Below are positions 8,967-18,021 of a DNA stretch of 64,000 nt, in pieces. The notes below the pieces were generated by a model. It saw only the letters and a program-made list of their open reading frames with translations. It was not told the origin of the DNA and searched no databases. The position numbers and the translations under genes were made by a program. How positions within the stretch are numbered: the stretch's first letter is position 1; every line of letters begins with the position of its first letter. Source of the stretch: JAHDCC01 sp964551835 (lineage in GTDB: Bacteria > Actinomycetota > Acidimicrobiia > Acidimicrobiales > SZUA-35); NCBI GenBank assembly GCA_964551835.1, contig CAZKEM010000054.1:9430-73429 (forward strand), in the 5' to 3' direction.

Positions 8967-9488
8967 ATGGCGGCCCGTCCCGACTGTGATGAAGCAGAAG
9001 TTATATCGTGGTTCGCCGGGCAGCTACCTGACGACTGGTTCACCGAACCCGTTTCAGTCATTATCGACCGAGACGAGCTGTTGATAACGGGCAAACTCCC
9101 GGAACCAACATCGGTGCCGGACGGAGAAGAAAACGCCAGAGTTGCGGCCGAATCACGTATAGCGTCGTTTCGCGACAGCAGCCGAAACCAACGTATTCAA
9201 ATCGCTCGAGCGGCTCAAACCCGCTGGCTACGGGTCGTGTCTTGGGCGGTCTCGTGCGGCGATGAAGTAAAGGCGTTCAAAACCGCATCGGTGCCCGTCA
9301 TGACCCGTCTTTATATGCCGGAACGACAAATTCTTGACACGCTAATCGAAGCTGGTGTAGCGCGAAGCCGTTCCGATGGTCTCGGCTGGTGTGTACGCCA
9401 GGTACAGCAGCATCAATCTGAATGGATCGAAGAGTTACAAGATGCCGTTAAGACCGTCGAGGCAATCCGGTCAAAAGGCCCGGCCTAA
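8967..9488 (+). CDS. Conserved actinobacterial protein of unknown function
   Basis: A soluble 173 aa protein with no signal peptide or membrane segment. The N-terminal half has a short alternating strand pattern (EPVSVIIDRDELLITGKL). The C-terminal half is helical, rich in Arg and Trp (RWLRVVSWAVSCGDEVKAF, VMTRLYMPERQILDTLIEAGVARSRSDGLGWCV). The line about ARSRSDGLGWCVR resembles a short ribbon-helix or HTH-like segment and is, from memory, conserved among uncharacterised actinobacterial proteins. The start is supported by a strong ribosome site (GAGGAAGTTCTA then ATG) and a good promoter. Its stop is interlocked by 4 nt with the convergent nucleotidyltransferase. The function is unknown. Confidence 0.85.
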   Translation: MAARPDCDEAEVISWFAGQLPDDWFTEPVSVIIDRDELLITGKLPEPTSVPDGEENARVAAESRIASFRDSSRNQRIQIARAAQTRWLRVVSWAVSCGDEVKAFKTASVPVMTRLYMPERQILDTLIEAGVARSRSDGLGWCVRQVQQHQSEWIEELQDAVKTVEAIRSKGPA

Positions 9489-10495
9489 CTTACCGTCGAC
9501 GGATCAGGTTGTTTGACGCCGGAAAATTCTACACCCGCCTCGACCTTTTCGCCGTCTCCGATCACACATAGATCGCTGAGCGAAGCCTTTGAACCGATCA
9601 CGGCGTTCGGAGCGATAATCGAGCCCGAAACGGTGGCTCCGGGTTCAACGACAACACCTGAATGCAGCATCGAATTGACGATGACGGCACCTTCGCCGAT
9701 AACACAATCTGCACCGACCACTGAGTTTGTAACCGAGGCTGAGACGTCGACTTCGGCAGAAGCATTTACGGCGGTTTCCGACGCCCTGACGCCGTTCACA
9801 AGATCAAGCCCAATTTGTAGATACGTCTGAGGCGTACCAGCGTCCACCCAATATCCTTCGGCTTCCATTGCATAGAGCGCTGAGGACGCCACCATCTCAG
9901 GAAACACTTGTCGCTCGATCGAACAGCGCTCACCCTCAGGGATGCGGTCGAGAACCGACGGCTCCAGTACGTAGGTGCCACCGTTGATCCAGTTACTCGG
10001 CGCTGTTCCAGGGTCCGGTTTCTCAATAAACGCTTCAACCCGGTTGTCGCCGTCGATAGGCACCACACCGTATCGAGAAGGATCGTCGACTGGGGTGAGA
10101 TGAATGGTTCCCTCTCCCCCTCTCGCCTTGTGTAGTTCAACTAACTTCCCGACATCGAGATCATTGATAACGTCGCCGTTCAGAGCCACAAAAGTGTCCT
10201 TGACGTCTAGTTCGCGGGCGGCGAAACCAATAGCACCAGCAGTGTCGAGCGGCTCAGGTTCGACGGCGTAGCGCACGGGCACCCCGGCAATTTTGTTGTC
10301 CGGGTAGGCATCGGTGAACTTATCCGGCTGATAGCCGAGCGACAAAATCACTTCGGTAATCCCCTGCTTAGCGAGGTGGGCCACGACGAGTTCAATCATG
10401 GGCCGGTTGCCGACAGGCAGCATCTGCTTCGGTGTCCCATAGGTAAGGGGACGAAGACGAGTTCCGAACCCACCAACAAGAATGACTGCCTGCAT
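9485..10495 (-). CDS. Sugar-1-phosphate nucleotidyltransferase (mannose-1-P guanylyltransferase-like)
   Basis: This enzyme makes an NDP-sugar from NTP and a sugar 1-phosphate. The N-terminal Rossmann-type domain has the pyrophosphorylase signature GGFGTRLRPLTYGTPKQMLPV, then FVALNGDVINDLD (metal-binding Asp) and VEAFIEKPDP. The C-terminal third (from about residue 245) is a left-handed beta-helix of hexapeptide repeats (VVGADCVIGEGAVI, IIAPNAVIGSKASL). At 336 aa it fits the ManB/GCD1-like group. GDP-mannose is the likely product, because gmd and rmd in this window need it, but glucose-1-phosphate is possible. It has a strong ribosome site (GGAGG upstream of the ATG). It is the last gene of the minus-strand polysaccharide cluster, 127 nt beyond the GT4 gene, and may have its own promoter. 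Confidence 0.85.
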   Translation of the reverse strand: MQAVILVGGFGTRLRPLTYGTPKQMLPVGNRPMIELVVAHLAKQGITEVILSLGYQPDKFTDAYPDNKIAGVPVRYAVEPEPLDTAGAIGFAARELDVKDTFVALNGDVINDLDVGKLVELHKARGGEGTIHLTPVDDPSRYGVVPIDGDNRVEAFIEKPDPGTAPSNWINGGTYVLEPSVLDRIPEGERCSIERQVFPEMVASSALYAMEAEGYWVDAGTPQTYLQIGLDLVNGVRASETAVNASAEVDVSASVTNSVVGADCVIGEGAVIVNSMLHSGVVVEPGATVSGSIIAPNAVIGSKASLSDLCVIGDGEKVEAGVEFSGVKQPDPSTVS

Positions 10496-10622
10496 GAAGA
10501 ACCTCCGAAGGAAACAAATTAGAGCGGTAGGACGATACGAACAGAGACTAGCCGATCAAGCTGCCATTGTAAGCCCTGCGGATCGCACGGCAATCAGACC
10601 GATACGTAAGTTGTCAACCCGC

Positions 10623-11876
10623 CTACCGGCTTCTGACCAGAGTTTCAAACAGTTGCTCGTAGCGTTCTGCCTGCACAGCGGGGGTCAGCCAGGTCTCGAC
10701 AAACGACCGACCCCGGCGTCCCATCGCAACTAGCTCGTCGGGTTGATCCAGCAGTCTGGCCAGCGACGCACAAAACGCCTCGGTGTCCTCCGGGGGAACT
10801 GCGGTGCCACACCCAGCCTTCTCTACGACACTGGCCACCTCACTGCCCTCATCAATACTCGCCAGGACTGGACGACCCGCGGCCAGAATTCCGTATAGTT
10901 TCGACGGGGTCGAGGACTTAGCTAACCCGGTCTTCAACAAGACGAGATGTAAATCAGCTGCTCCAAGGACTTCGCTAACTTCAGACCTTGGGGCAAAATC
11001 GGCGACGGTCACATTGTCGAACTCCGCAGCCCACCCGTCTACTTCGGGGCGAGCCGCTCCCTCACCGTTGATAACAAAATGAACGTCTTTGACATCAATC
11101 CAACGTCTCGCAGCCGCACGAATAAGTTCAAATGGCTGAGACAACCCCACGTTGCCTGAATACATTACGACTCGCTTGCCACCAAGGTTGTGTTTCGCTC
11201 GATAGGAATTGTTTCGATCAACTATCTCAACCCGGCTCAGGTCAGCGAAGTTGTGAATAATGTGAACCTTGTCATGGATGTCCTTCTTAGAGTCGCCGCT
11301 ACCCGTGGCAAGCTTTCTTGATACATTGAGCGCCTGGTCTTGAGACAACACGGTCACCGCGTCGGATCGACGGTAGATGGACCGTTCATGCTTCTTTGCA
11401 AGGCCAATAACTCTCGGATTGTTTAACGCACCAAGGTCAACAGCCACATCAGGAAAAATATCTTGCGTATTAAACACCAATGGAATGTTCCAACGTTTAC
11501 TTAGCAACCATGCGGCATCGCCCAGGAACACCGGTGGGGACATTCCCATAACAACATGAGGCCGCCCGATTCGAAGCGCTGCCAATGAAACCAGAGTAGT
11601 AAATCCTGCAAAACCGGCGGCTCGAGCGGGAATGTTTGTCTTGTCCGTCGGAAATGGCCAGACCCGAACGATCTTCCCCCATTCGGTCTTCTCGGTCCGC
11701 CAGGGTCTGCCCTTCCAGCCACTCTCAACTGCGTGATCCTTGTACCACGGCAACGCTGTCACGACCGCAACTTCATGGCCACGCTCGGCCAACGCCCCAA
11801 CCAGCTGTGTCATCACTTCCCCAGTGGCGGCGTGGAGGTCAGGGGTGAAGTGGGGGCAAAGTAGAAGGATCTTCAT
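10623..11876 (-). CDS. GT4 family glycosyltransferase (WbuB-like)
   Basis: A GT-B glycosyltransferase of 417 aa that transfers a sugar during surface glycan assembly. It opens with ILLLCPHFTPDLHAATGEVMTQLV (acceptor-side domain). The donor-side region has VVMYSGNVGLSQPFELI and the loop STPSKLYGILAAGRPVLA typical of the WbuB/fucosaminyl-type subgroup. There is no membrane segment. The start overlaps the stop of the upstream glycosyltransferase by 4 nt (11873-11876), so they are translationally coupled. Donor and acceptor are unknown; UDP-xylose, GDP-rhamnose and GDP-mannose are all plausible donors from this locus. Confidence 0.88.
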   Translation of the reverse strand: MKILLLCPHFTPDLHAATGEVMTQLVGALAERGHEVAVVTALPWYKDHAVESGWKGRPWRTEKTEWGKIVRVWPFPTDKTNIPARAAGFAGFTTLVSLAALRIGRPHVVMGMSPPVFLGDAAWLLSKRWNIPLVFNTQDIFPDVAVDLGALNNPRVIGLAKKHERSIYRRSDAVTVLSQDQALNVSRKLATGSGDSKKDIHDKVHIIHNFADLSRVEIVDRNNSYRAKHNLGGKRVVMYSGNVGLSQPFELIRAAARRWIDVKDVHFVINGEGAARPEVDGWAAEFDNVTVADFAPRSEVSEVLGAADLHLVLLKTGLAKSSTPSKLYGILAAGRPVLASIDEGSEVASVVEKAGCGTAVPPEDTEAFCASLARLLDQPDELVAMGRRGRSFVETWLTPAVQAERYEQLFETLVRSR

Positions 11877-13051
11877 ACGTCTTCTTGTTGGTTGCGACGA
11901 TACGGTCTAAGGGCGTCTCTATATACCTGCAACAACGTCGAACCCGCAGTTGCCCAATCATAACTGGCCGCCCGTTCAAGGCCGGCTTCGGCGAGCCGCT
12001 CGGCCTTCTTTGGATTCGAAACGACCTCTTCGATAACATCTGCCCAGCCGCTAACGTCTCCGACCGGCACCTTTTCGGCGTGCTCGCCGACAACCTCCGG
12101 GAGGGCAGCAGCATCGGCTACGATAACCGGACATCCACGCGCCATCGCTTCCAAAGCCGGGTTTCCGAAACCCTCGTAACTAGAAGGGATCACCGTCGCA
12201 GCCGCCGTTCTATATAACGAATCTAACTCGGCGGCGGGGATACGGTCCAAGAAATGGATCCGGTCACCCAAGCCCAGAGTATCGACAAGTCGAGACACCG
12301 TTTCGAACTCGGGGCCCCGCCGACCGGTGAATACAACGTTGAGGTCTCCGAGTCGATCTCGAAGATGGTCGAGCGCACGCACGATATCCACATGACGTTT
12401 GTGTTTATACATGATTGCCGGATACAGCAGGAACTGCCCGAACCGTTTTGTCGAAGAACTCGCCGAACTAGCTTCGGTCGACTCCATGGCCTGGTACCCC
12501 TGAGAAACCACGACGGTCTTTTCTGGACTTACTCCTAACAGTTCCACTATCCGGTCAGCGGTAAATTGACTCGGGCAAATTACCGTTCTTGCAGCAGTGA
12601 TCGCTTTCGGGATCATCGAACCTAACCAGAGCCGCTTGACGGCCGAGAAATTCTCAGGGTACTCCAGCGGCTGCAAGTCGTGGACCGTCACGACAGTTGT
12701 GGTAGACCGCACCAATGGCACGGTTCCTCCGGCGTGGTGCAGTAGCGAATCACACCGACTTTGCGCGGTCAACCAGGAATGTTCCAGGCCGATCCGCAGC
12801 CCTTTTTGACCCATCGAGAATCTGTCCATTCCAGGGGCGACGTTGCAATAAAACCGATCTTGCAGGTCTGGGTAGGCGACCAACAATTCCGGAGTGAGGT
12901 ACAGGCGAAACGACAACCTCTTCTCGGGGGAGCACCCCTGATTAATGTCATCAGCTGAACGCAAAAGCCGGACGGTGTACTCTTCCGAGCCGCCCACGAC
13001 TCCCGGGTTCAACCATAGGAGATTTACGCCAACGGTCTTCGGATTCGCCAT
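11873..13051 (-). CDS. GT4 family glycosyltransferase
   Basis: A GT-B fold transferase of 392 aa. The acceptor-side domain begins VGVNLLWLNPGVVGGSEEYTVRLL, with a GGSEEY loop seen in mannosyltransferase-like enzymes. The donor-side domain carries VVVSQGYQA, LLYPAIMYKHKRH and the E-x7-E element SYEGFGNPALEAMARGCPVIV near residue 300. It is cytosolic or peripheral. It starts 5 nt after the upstream GT4 gene and overlaps the downstream one by 4 nt, placing it in the middle of a three-glycosyltransferase run. The linkage formed is not predictable from sequence. Confidence 0.9.
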   Translation of the reverse strand: MANPKTVGVNLLWLNPGVVGGSEEYTVRLLRSADDINQGCSPEKRLSFRLYLTPELLVAYPDLQDRFYCNVAPGMDRFSMGQKGLRIGLEHSWLTAQSRCDSLLHHAGGTVPLVRSTTTVVTVHDLQPLEYPENFSAVKRLWLGSMIPKAITAARTVICPSQFTADRIVELLGVSPEKTVVVSQGYQAMESTEASSASSSTKRFGQFLLYPAIMYKHKRHVDIVRALDHLRDRLGDLNVVFTGRRGPEFETVSRLVDTLGLGDRIHFLDRIPAAELDSLYRTAAATVIPSSYEGFGNPALEAMARGCPVIVADAAALPEVVGEHAEKVPVGDVSGWADVIEEVVSNPKKAERLAEAGLERAASYDWATAGSTLLQVYRDALRPYRRNQQEDV

Positions 13052-13056
13052 TTAGG

Positions 13057-14148
13057 TTAGACCTCGTGAAACACTTCCGAGTAACTCTCGGCTGAAGCTG
13101 ACCATGATAGCTTTTGTGCCCTCTCGAGACCCGCCTCAACCAAAGTTGATTGAAGTATTGGATCGTGTGCCAGTTCTTTGATCGCTTGGGACAGGGCGGC
13201 CGTGTCGGTTGGGTCGATCAAGATAGCGGCTCCGCCGGCGACCTCCTCAGTGGCTGTTGCATCGGAGGTGATTACGGGCGTTTCGTGAGCCATAGCTTCT
13301 AGCACTGGCAAGCCGAAACCTTCAAGTAACGATGGGAACGCGAATATAGTGGCAGCTCGATACAGGCTGCTCAACGTTTGCTCATCAACCCAACCCAATC
13401 GATGGACTCGGCCTTCAATCGGTGCAAAAACCTCTTCGACAGTCAGTTCCCACCCTTTGGGACCAACAGCCACCAAATGGAGATCTTCGTCTTGCTGCTT
13501 CATAGCGGCAACTAACGCCGGCAAATTTTTCCGAGGCTCTAACGTGCCGACCCAAAGAACGAACCGTTCGGGCAGTTCCAAGCTTTTTCGAACCTGATCT
13601 GCTTCTTCGTCAGATGGACACAGGGGCTCTGAAACACCCCACGGAATTACTCGGAGCCGTTTCGCTGCTACACCATGGCGCGCACAATCATCGGCCACGA
13701 CGTTCGATGGGCAGACTATAATTCCCGCTTTCTCTTTAACCCCTGCCCAAGCTCTCGGAAAGAAAGATTTCCCACGTCGGCTCAGATGTTCTGGCCGATC
13801 AAGGAATCCGAGATCATGGACAGTCGCTACTATAGGTGCATGCGTGGGAGGAGCGATCATGCTCGCCGCCCAGACAACATCGACGCTTCCGGTGTCTCGC
13901 TCGATTGAAGGCACCCCGAACCGTAGCCAGGCCTCGTAGAGAACCCGTCTGTGGGCCTCGACATAGTGGGTCCTCAAACCCGGGATTGCGATCTCTCGTT
14001 GTTGGCGTCCATGCCAAGCTGCCACGCCGTGAAGTTCAAGTTCTGGGTCGTCCAATAGACGTCCTAAGATCTCTCGGGTGACGCGCGCTGTTCCACCGGG
14101 CACGGTGTGCCACAACTGTTCGACGATGGTAGCTACTCGAAGGGTCAC
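13057..14148 (-). CDS. GT4 family glycosyltransferase
   Basis: A 363 aa GT-B glycosyltransferase with a GTG start. Visible motifs are the N-terminal WHTVPGGTARVTREIL, VATVHDLGFLDRPE, the hinge WVGTLEPRKNLPALV and the donor-phosphate E-x7-E segment EGFGLPVLEAMAHETPVI. The HDLGF and WVGTLEPRKN pattern is common in capsule and O-antigen mannosyl- or rhamnosyltransferases. It follows the UDP-xylose synthase gene by 65 nt and precedes the next glycosyltransferase by 5 nt, so it belongs to the same minus-strand operon. Confidence 0.9.
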   Translation of the reverse strand: MTLRVATIVEQLWHTVPGGTARVTREILGRLLDDPELELHGVAAWHGRQQREIAIPGLRTHYVEAHRRVLYEAWLRFGVPSIERDTGSVDVVWAASMIAPPTHAPIVATVHDLGFLDRPEHLSRRGKSFFPRAWAGVKEKAGIIVCPSNVVADDCARHGVAAKRLRVIPWGVSEPLCPSDEEADQVRKSLELPERFVLWVGTLEPRKNLPALVAAMKQQDEDLHLVAVGPKGWELTVEEVFAPIEGRVHRLGWVDEQTLSSLYRAATIFAFPSLLEGFGLPVLEAMAHETPVITSDATATEEVAGGAAILIDPTDTAALSQAIKELAHDPILQSTLVEAGLERAQKLSWSASAESYSEVFHEV

Positions 14149-14213
14149 ACCTGAATTCTTACATCAAATTTTGTAGGAACGTGTGACTTTGGCAAAGATA
14201 TAACAGCAAACGC

Positions 14214-15167
14214 TCAGTTCGAGAGACTATCGAAATAAGAAATTGTCTTGGCGAGGCCTTCTTCTAAGCCGATCTGTGGTTTCCACCCCAACTGCTCTCT
14301 GGCCAACGTTAAGTCCGGGCGTCGCCGTACTGGGTCATCGATCGGGAGCGGTTCGTAGACGACCTGACTTGAACTGTTCGTCAATTTGACTACCAGCAAC
14401 GCCAGCTCTTTTATAGTCGATTCGACCTCGCCGCCGATGTTTATTGGACCGATGTAGTCTCCATCGAGTAGGGCCAGCTGACCGAGAACCTGATCATCGA
14501 CGAAACAGAAGCTACGCGTTTGTGATCCGTCCCCATAGACGGTGATCGGCCTGCCAGCTAGAGCCTGGGTAACGAAGTTTGACACTACCCGGCCATCATC
14601 GGGGCGCATTCGAGGCCCGTACGTATTGAAAACTCTTGATATACGAACATCGATGCCATGGGTCCGGTGATAGGCCATCGTCGTAGCTTCACCGAATCGC
14701 TTGGCTTCGTCATAGACACCTCGAGGGCCGACCGGGTTTACGTTGCCCCAATACGATTCTGGTTGGGGGTGAACCAATGGATCTCCGTAGACCTCGCTGG
14801 TCGATGTCATCAGGAAAACCGCGTCTTTAGCTTTGGACAAGCCCAAACAGTTTTGGGTTCCCCGGCTGCCCGCCTTAAGGATCTGGATCGGCACCCGAAG
14901 GAAGTCTCGGGGCGACGCTGGCGAGGCAAGATGCATTACCACGTCCACGTCACCGTCAATCGAAAAGTGGTTAGAGACATCTAGATCAAGAAAGGTAAAC
15001 TCCGATTTGCCGAGTAGATGCTCGATGTTCTCATAGCGCCCGGTGATGAAATTGTCGACGCAAACCACTTCGTTGCCGCTGTCGACCAGAGACTCACACA
15101 AGTGCGAACCTAAAAACCCGGCTCCTCCGGCAATAACAAATCTTCGGGAGGGGCGGGCATCGTTCAC
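14214..15167 (-). CDS. uxs: UDP-glucuronate decarboxylase (UDP-xylose synthase)
   Basis: This enzyme decarboxylates UDP-glucuronate to UDP-xylose with bound NAD. The 317 aa extended SDR shows AGGAGFLGSHLCE at the N-terminus, HLASPASPRDF, TSTSEVYGDP, the YWGNVNPVGPR stretch, YDEAKRFGE (catalytic Tyr-Lys) and GDGSQTRSFCFVDD. All are characteristic of UXS rather than of glucose 4-epimerases. Its GTG start overlaps the stop of the UDP-glucose dehydrogenase gene by 4 nt, behind a GGAG ribosome site. The pair therefore makes UDP-xylose from UDP-glucose in two coupled steps, supplying the glycosyltransferases that follow. Confidence 0.92.
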   Translation of the reverse strand: MNDARPSRRFVIAGGAGFLGSHLCESLVDSGNEVVCVDNFITGRYENIEHLLGKSEFTFLDLDVSNHFSIDGDVDVVMHLASPASPRDFLRVPIQILKAGSRGTQNCLGLSKAKDAVFLMTSTSEVYGDPLVHPQPESYWGNVNPVGPRGVYDEAKRFGEATTMAYHRTHGIDVRISRVFNTYGPRMRPDDGRVVSNFVTQALAGRPITVYGDGSQTRSFCFVDDQVLGQLALLDGDYIGPINIGGEVESTIKELALLVVKLTNSSSQVVYEPLPIDDPVRRRPDLTLAREQLGWKPQIGLEEGLAKTISYFDSLSN

Positions 15168-16444
15168 AAACCTACTCCTTTGTAGTCAAAGCCCCGCCGT
15201 TTGACCATGACCGGGTCGAGGTGATTTCGGCCGTCAACAATTTTGTTGCTACTCATAATTTCGGACACCTTGTCAAAGTCCAGCCATTTAAACTGGTCCC
15301 ATTCGGTCAACACAACAAGAACCGATGCGTCTTGTGCTGCAACATAGGGGTCCGGGCAAACCCGAATCCTCGAGCCCAGGTCTCCTAACTTGTCGCTGTC
15401 CAACACGGTCGGATCGTAGGCGTGTACCGATATGCCAGCCTCCACGACCTGTTCGATCACCTTTATCGCTGGGGAATTCCTCAAATCGTCGGTGCCAGCT
15501 TTGAAGGTGAGACCGAGAACCGCAACATGTTCATTCGAGCTGCCAGCGGCGTCGATGACCTTTTGAGACGTTCGTTGATACTGCTCTTCATTAGCCAGAA
15601 TAACCTCTTTGAGGAACTTGAAATCATAGCCTGCAGCTTCGGCAATTAGCGTCAGAGCTTCGGTGTCTTTAGGGAAACAGCTACCTCCCCAACCGGGGCC
15701 CGGTGATAGATACTCCCGGCCGATGCGAGCATCGTAGCCCATGCCTGCAACTACATCACCGACGTCGGCGCCGACCGCTTCACACAGGTTAGCAATCGAA
15801 TTGATAAACGATAGTTTCGAAGCTAAGAACGCATTGGACGCGTACTTTATCGTTTCGGCTGAAACCGGATCCGTGATCATGACTGGAGCGTTAAGGCGAC
15901 TGTAGAGCGCCGCTACCCTCGATGCTGCGTGCTCATCGAGGGCGCCCACGACAACCCTGTCTGGGTTTAAGAAGTCATGTACCGCCGAACCTTCTCGAAG
16001 AAATTCGGGGTTCGAGACGACCGCTATGTCGGGCCGCCTTAGCACATCGGAAACTACCGAGGCCGAACCGACAGGAACAGTTGACTTGTTTACCACTACG
16101 CAGTCCGGCTTCAACACCGGGCCGATGACGTCCAAGGCAGCTTCAAGATAGGAGGTGTCGGCTGAGCCATCTGAGCGAGAAGGGGTCGGCACGCACAAAT
16201 AGTGAAATTCGGCGTCTCTGGATGCTTCAGCTGCATCGGTTACGAACGATAACTGCCCCGACCGGAGTCCTTCGTTCACCACCCGATCCAAACCTTGTTC
16301 AACTATCGGGATTTCACCCCGCTGGAGGCGTTCGATCTTGCCCTTGTCGATGTCGGCGCAAACTACCTTGTGACCTAGATACGCCAGACACGCGCCAGTT
16401 GTCAGACCTACATAGCCTGTTCCAATTACTGCTATTCTTGCCAT
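15164..16444 (-). CDS. ugd: UDP-glucose 6-dehydrogenase
   Basis: It oxidises UDP-glucose to UDP-glucuronate with two NAD+. The 426 aa protein carries the N-terminal NAD site (AVIGTGYVGLTTGACLAYLGH), VVNKSTVPVG, SNPEFLREGSAV, the SAETIKYASNAFLASKLSF helix with its catalytic Lys, and the active-site cysteine loop GPGWGGSCFPKDT. A C-terminal UDP-binding domain follows (AVLGLTFKAGTDDLRNSPA). The start ATG has a strong AGAGGTGAG ribosome site. It lies 38 nt after the LCP gene and is coupled to the UDP-xylose synthase. Confidence 0.96.
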   Translation of the reverse strand: MARIAVIGTGYVGLTTGACLAYLGHKVVCADIDKGKIERLQRGEIPIVEQGLDRVVNEGLRSGQLSFVTDAAEASRDAEFHYLCVPTPSRSDGSADTSYLEAALDVIGPVLKPDCVVVNKSTVPVGSASVVSDVLRRPDIAVVSNPEFLREGSAVHDFLNPDRVVVGALDEHAASRVAALYSRLNAPVMITDPVSAETIKYASNAFLASKLSFINSIANLCEAVGADVGDVVAGMGYDARIGREYLSPGPGWGGSCFPKDTEALTLIAEAAGYDFKFLKEVILANEEQYQRTSQKVIDAAGSSNEHVAVLGLTFKAGTDDLRNSPAIKVIEQVVEAGISVHAYDPTVLDSDKLGDLGSRIRVCPDPYVAAQDASVLVVLTEWDQFKWLDFDKVSEIMSSNKIVDGRNHLDPVMVKRRGFDYKGVGL

Positions 16445-16482
16445 TGCTCACCTCTTAGATGGGTCTCTCTTCGTAGACGGCC

Positions 16483-18021
16483 TCATCCGCACGATCCGCC
16501 AACCTTTTGGGTGTCTACCTGTGATGATTCTTCGGATTTCGACGAACCCACAGTTGTTCCGGTTTCTTGTTCCGCATCGTCATCTCCAAACGCCAACTCA
16601 GCTCTAGGAGAGTGCGTTGTTGAGACCACCAGCCGAGTGTGTCGCGCTGCCAACGCTGGGTCTTCAACAACCAGTACCTCTCCGGACAGGTCGCCCGTGG
16701 CCGCGACGACGATCTCGGCGGCTTTGCGATCGGAGGTCGCGTGATAAACGGTGACCTGAACGGGTCCGGAAGCTTCGGAGTTGGGTGAAGGACTACTCGA
16801 GAGATCTTCCGAAGACTTCGGAGTGACGCCAAAATCTGCATCTTTGAGCGTGCTGTGCAACTCCAAAGCCACTGGGGCCGCTCGTTCATCATCGGCTACG
16901 AGTTTCAAACCAATCGTCTCCGGCGCCTCAAACTGGTAGCCGACAAAAAGTCTGAGTACTGGCTCAAGCTGACTCTCGATCGGTATTAGAACTTGGCCGC
17001 CGGACACGGTCGCTTCGGTGACTGGCAGGCTGTACATGTTGAGCTCGCCCGGCTCAAATCTGGCAAACGTACGGCCGAGGTCGATCAGCATCTGAGGGGT
17101 CAAATCTTGGTCGATGGTTACGTTCTCCAGCCCGGCGTCGATCAGGTCCCTCAGCACAATCGGATTTCGTGCACCCATTTCGATCGAGCGGCTCATCAAT
17201 TGCGCCAAGAAATCCTGTTGACGTTTAATTCGGCCGAGGTCCGAACTCGGGTCGGTGATCCACGAACCGTCTTCGTCCTTAGTTTGGTAGTAACGAGAAC
17301 GTACATAAGCTAGAGCCTGGTCGGGCTCTAGGCTGACACACCCTGGTCGTTGCACTTCAAACCCGGTTTGGCTGCGCGACGTAATCGGGTTCCAATCTCG
17401 GGCTGGGGTGTCGAAGTATACGTCAACCGAACCGACGGCGTCAACGACGCCTTTGAATCCGGCGAAGTCAATATTGACATAGTGATGAATTGGGACCGCA
17501 AAGTTCTCCTCGATTGTTCGTATCAGCCGAGCAGGGCCGCCGCTAGCGAACGTGTTGTTGATTCGACCTGAAGCGGAGGAGCCACCAATTGGCAACCATA
17601 GGTCCCGAGGCAGCGAGAGCAAGGCGACCTCGCCGCTTCGCTCGTCGAGGTGCGCAATTATGATGACGTCGCCAAGTTGTTGACCGTTGCGGTTGTTGCG
17701 CACCGGGTCGTCTTCGTCCAAATTTGCCGCCGAATCGGACCCCACCAGCAGAATGTTGAGCACTCGTGTTCCGGGCTCACCGATAGGTTTCGAGAGCTGG
17801 TCGTCCAAAGCGATTCGATTGATAGACGACGCCCTAATATGGCCATAACTCAAACTGACCGCGACAAGCAGGGACGCCAAAAAGGCGACAATATTGAGGG
17901 TAAGGATCAAGCGTTGCCCGGTCGTTCTGCGACCAATCTGAAGTTCTGCACATCGCTGCTCGAGCATGTTGAAGGGTCTAACAAGCTCGTCGTTGAACTC
18001 CGGTGATGACCCCTCAGCCAT
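16483..18021 (-). CDS. LytR-CpsA-Psr (LCP) family glycopolymer transferase
   Basis: LCP enzymes move polyprenyl-phosphate-linked glycans onto peptidoglycan or arabinogalactan outside the membrane. This 512 aa protein has a cytoplasmic N-terminus, one transmembrane helix (LILTLNIVAFLASLLVAVSL, about residues 50-70) and then the LCP core. Core motifs are ILLVGSDS, GQQLGDVIIIAHLDE with the catalytic-type Arg/Asp residues, LLSLPRDLWLPI and DQALAYVRSRYY. A C-terminal LytR_C-like region follows (VQVTVYHATSDRKAAEIV), then an acidic Ser-rich tail. I chose ATG 18021, preceded by AAGGA, over the upstream TTG at 18051; this leaves an 8 nt overlap with thiN. Its position at the head of the glycan operon suggests it ligates that operon's product to the wall. 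Confidence 0.92.
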   Translation of the reverse strand: MAEGSSPEFNDELVRPFNMLEQRCAELQIGRRTTGQRLILTLNIVAFLASLLVAVSLSYGHIRASSINRIALDDQLSKPIGEPGTRVLNILLVGSDSAANLDEDDPVRNNRNGQQLGDVIIIAHLDERSGEVALLSLPRDLWLPIGGSSASGRINNTFASGGPARLIRTIEENFAVPIHHYVNIDFAGFKGVVDAVGSVDVYFDTPARDWNPITSRSQTGFEVQRPGCVSLEPDQALAYVRSRYYQTKDEDGSWITDPSSDLGRIKRQQDFLAQLMSRSIEMGARNPIVLRDLIDAGLENVTIDQDLTPQMLIDLGRTFARFEPGELNMYSLPVTEATVSGGQVLIPIESQLEPVLRLFVGYQFEAPETIGLKLVADDERAAPVALELHSTLKDADFGVTPKSSEDLSSSPSPNSEASGPVQVTVYHATSDRKAAEIVVAATGDLSGEVLVVEDPALAARHTRLVVSTTHSPRAELAFGDDDAEQETGTTVGSSKSEESSQVDTQKVGGSCG

